Shown here piece after piece: positions 63,186-64,000 of a stretch of 64,000 nt of DNA. A program made the translations under genes and the position numbers. The stretch spans positions 1,798,001 to 1,862,000 of the forward strand of contig OZ252242.1 of NCBI GenBank assembly GCA_965249595.1. The letters run 5' to 3'. Within the stretch, counting starts at the first letter, position 1. Every line of letters starts with the position of its first letter. The DNA is from VXNJ01 sp965249595. Lineage in GTDB: Bacteria; Chloroflexota; UBA11872; VXNJ01. The notes beneath the pieces were generated by a model, which was not told where the DNA came from, did no database searches, and saw only the letters and a list, made by a program, of their open reading frames with translations.

Positions 63186-64000
63186 ATGACTGAGCGCGTT
63201 GCCGAGCAATTCTTCCGGGACCGGGCGGTAAGGTCCTGGTTTGATCAAAAATTTGATCATCCGACTCCGGCTCAAACCGGCGCCTGGCCGGCGATCGCCA
63301 AGGGTGGCGACGTCCTCTTGGCCGCACCGACGGGCTCCGGCAAGACGCTGGCCGCATTCCTGTGGGGGATCGATCAGCTCAGCCAACGCCAATTTGGCGA
63401 CACTGAATCGGTGGCCATCGTCTATGTGTCGCCGCTCAAAGCGCTCAGTAACGACATCGCCCGCAACCTGCAAGAACCGCTCCGCGAAATTCGGATCCGG
63501 GCCAATGAGATGGCGCTGGCGATGCCCGATATCTCAGTCGGCCTGCGCACCGGTGATTCGACGCCCAAGCAGCGCGAGACCATCTACCGCAGCCCACCTC
63601 ATATCTTGGTGACGACCCCTGAGTCGCTCTACCTGCTGCTGGGATCCAAGCGTGGCCGCAAGGCCCTTGCCGGCGTGGAAACGGTGATCGTCGATGAGAT
63701 ACACGCCCTGGCCCGCGACCGGCGCGGATCGCATTTGGCCCTCACTCTGGCCCGCCTTGACGCCCTCACCAGTAAACGGGCCCAGCGCATCGGCCTCTCG
63801 GCCACCCAGAAACCCCTCAATGCCATCGCGGCCTTTTTGTGCGGCTACCAAAACGGAGAGCAGCGACCCTGTCAAATCATTGACTGCGGTCACCAGCGCC
63901 AAACCGATCTGGCAGTTGAGGTCATGGACCTGGAATTGGGCGCGGTGGCGTCCGGTGAATACATGGCCGCTCTCTATGAACGGATCGCCGATCTCGTAGC
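63186..64000 (+). CDS. Lhr-type DEAD/DEAH-box helicase, 3' part outside window
   Basis: I translated from ATG 63186 and the frame is open to the window end (271 residues). It matches the start of a large Lhr-family superfamily 2 helicase: TPAQTGAWPAI (Q motif), APTGSGKT (Walker A), YVSPLKALSNDIARNL (Ia), TTPESLYLLL (Ib), VDEIHAL (DEIH box) and GLSATQKPL (motif III). Lhr proteins are 3'-5' DNA/RNA helicases in repair or RNA handling. The C-terminal domains are not visible. Confidence 0.93.
   Translation, partial: MTERVAEQFFRDRAVRSWFDQKFDHPTPAQTGAWPAIAKGGDVLLAAPTGSGKTLAAFLWGIDQLSQRQFGDTESVAIVYVSPLKALSNDIARNLQEPLREIRIRANEMALAMPDISVGLRTGDSTPKQRETIYRSPPHILVTTPESLYLLLGSKRGRKALAGVETVIVDEIHALARDRRGSHLALTLARLDALTSKRAQRIGLSATQKPLNAIAAFLCGYQNGEQRPCQIIDCGHQRQTDLAVEVMDLELGAVASGEYMAALYERIADLV

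Overview
The window is GC-rich, densely coded bacterial DNA. It looks like a chromosome segment of a marine member of the Chloroflexota, possibly SAR202-like. This is inferred from the gene set: a secreted protein with paired C-terminal FGxP/QYFQR-type modules, two rhamnonate-dehydratase-like enolase-superfamily enzymes, three Cys-type sulfatases, SMP-30 lactonases, Gfo/Idh oxidoreductases and a livKHMGF transporter. No rRNA or other phylogenetic marker is present, so the placement is tentative. GTG and TTG starts are frequent, and many neighbours overlap by 1 to 14 nt (ATGA, GTGA, TTGA or TGATG junctions), which indicates tightly packed operons.

Region 1 (1-16 kb) is mostly housekeeping: hyuB (partial) coupled to valS, pyrimidine-nucleoside phosphorylase, pyrE, tatA, an HNH nuclease, a DUF2344 protein overlapping a kinase-fold protein, a DUF5069-like protein, a methyltransferase, tRNA-Lys, an SMP-30 lactonase, nth, a YbaN-like membrane protein preceded by a DUF6958-like gene split by an in-frame TGA, an SDR, and a GH4 glycosidase.

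Region 2 (14.8-30.9 kb) has a minus-strand cluster (secreted acidic LRR protein, Nudix, gltX, small membrane protein), tRNA-Gln, a sulfite-oxidase-like enzyme, livKHMGF with an esterase, chrA, and a Gfo/Idh plus L-rhamnose mutarotase pair.

Region 3 (31-46.9 kb) is more accessory. It has a frameshifted IS110 element, an amidohydrolase, a GyrI-like protein, a 5'-nucleotidase, a ZIP transporter and a Rieske protein with a large unknown domain. A decayed ISNCY-like element with perfect 16-bp terminal repeats follows. Next comes an imuB / DUF6504 / dnaE2 mutagenesis cassette with a SRAP (HMCES-like) gene beside it and an operator-like dyad in its presumed promoter.

Region 4 (47-64 kb) carries three sulfatases, a cyclopropane synthase coupled to an enolase-superfamily dehydratase, an SMP-30 lactonase, an RDD protein fused to an RNase H-like domain, and a pepA / degenerate metzincin / trpS operon. 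It ends with a Gfo/Idh, cupin and dehydratase cluster and the start of an Lhr-type helicase.

Taken together, the sulfatases, rhamnose mutarotase, lactonases and RhmD-like dehydratases suggest use of sulfated, deoxysugar-rich polysaccharides through a non-phosphorylated route, with its genes scattered rather than in one locus. The most unusual items are the RDD/RNase H-like fusion, the metzincin with HSLGH in place of HExxH, the Rieske fusion, the nonsense-split DUF6958 gene, and the mutagenesis/SRAP neighbourhood.
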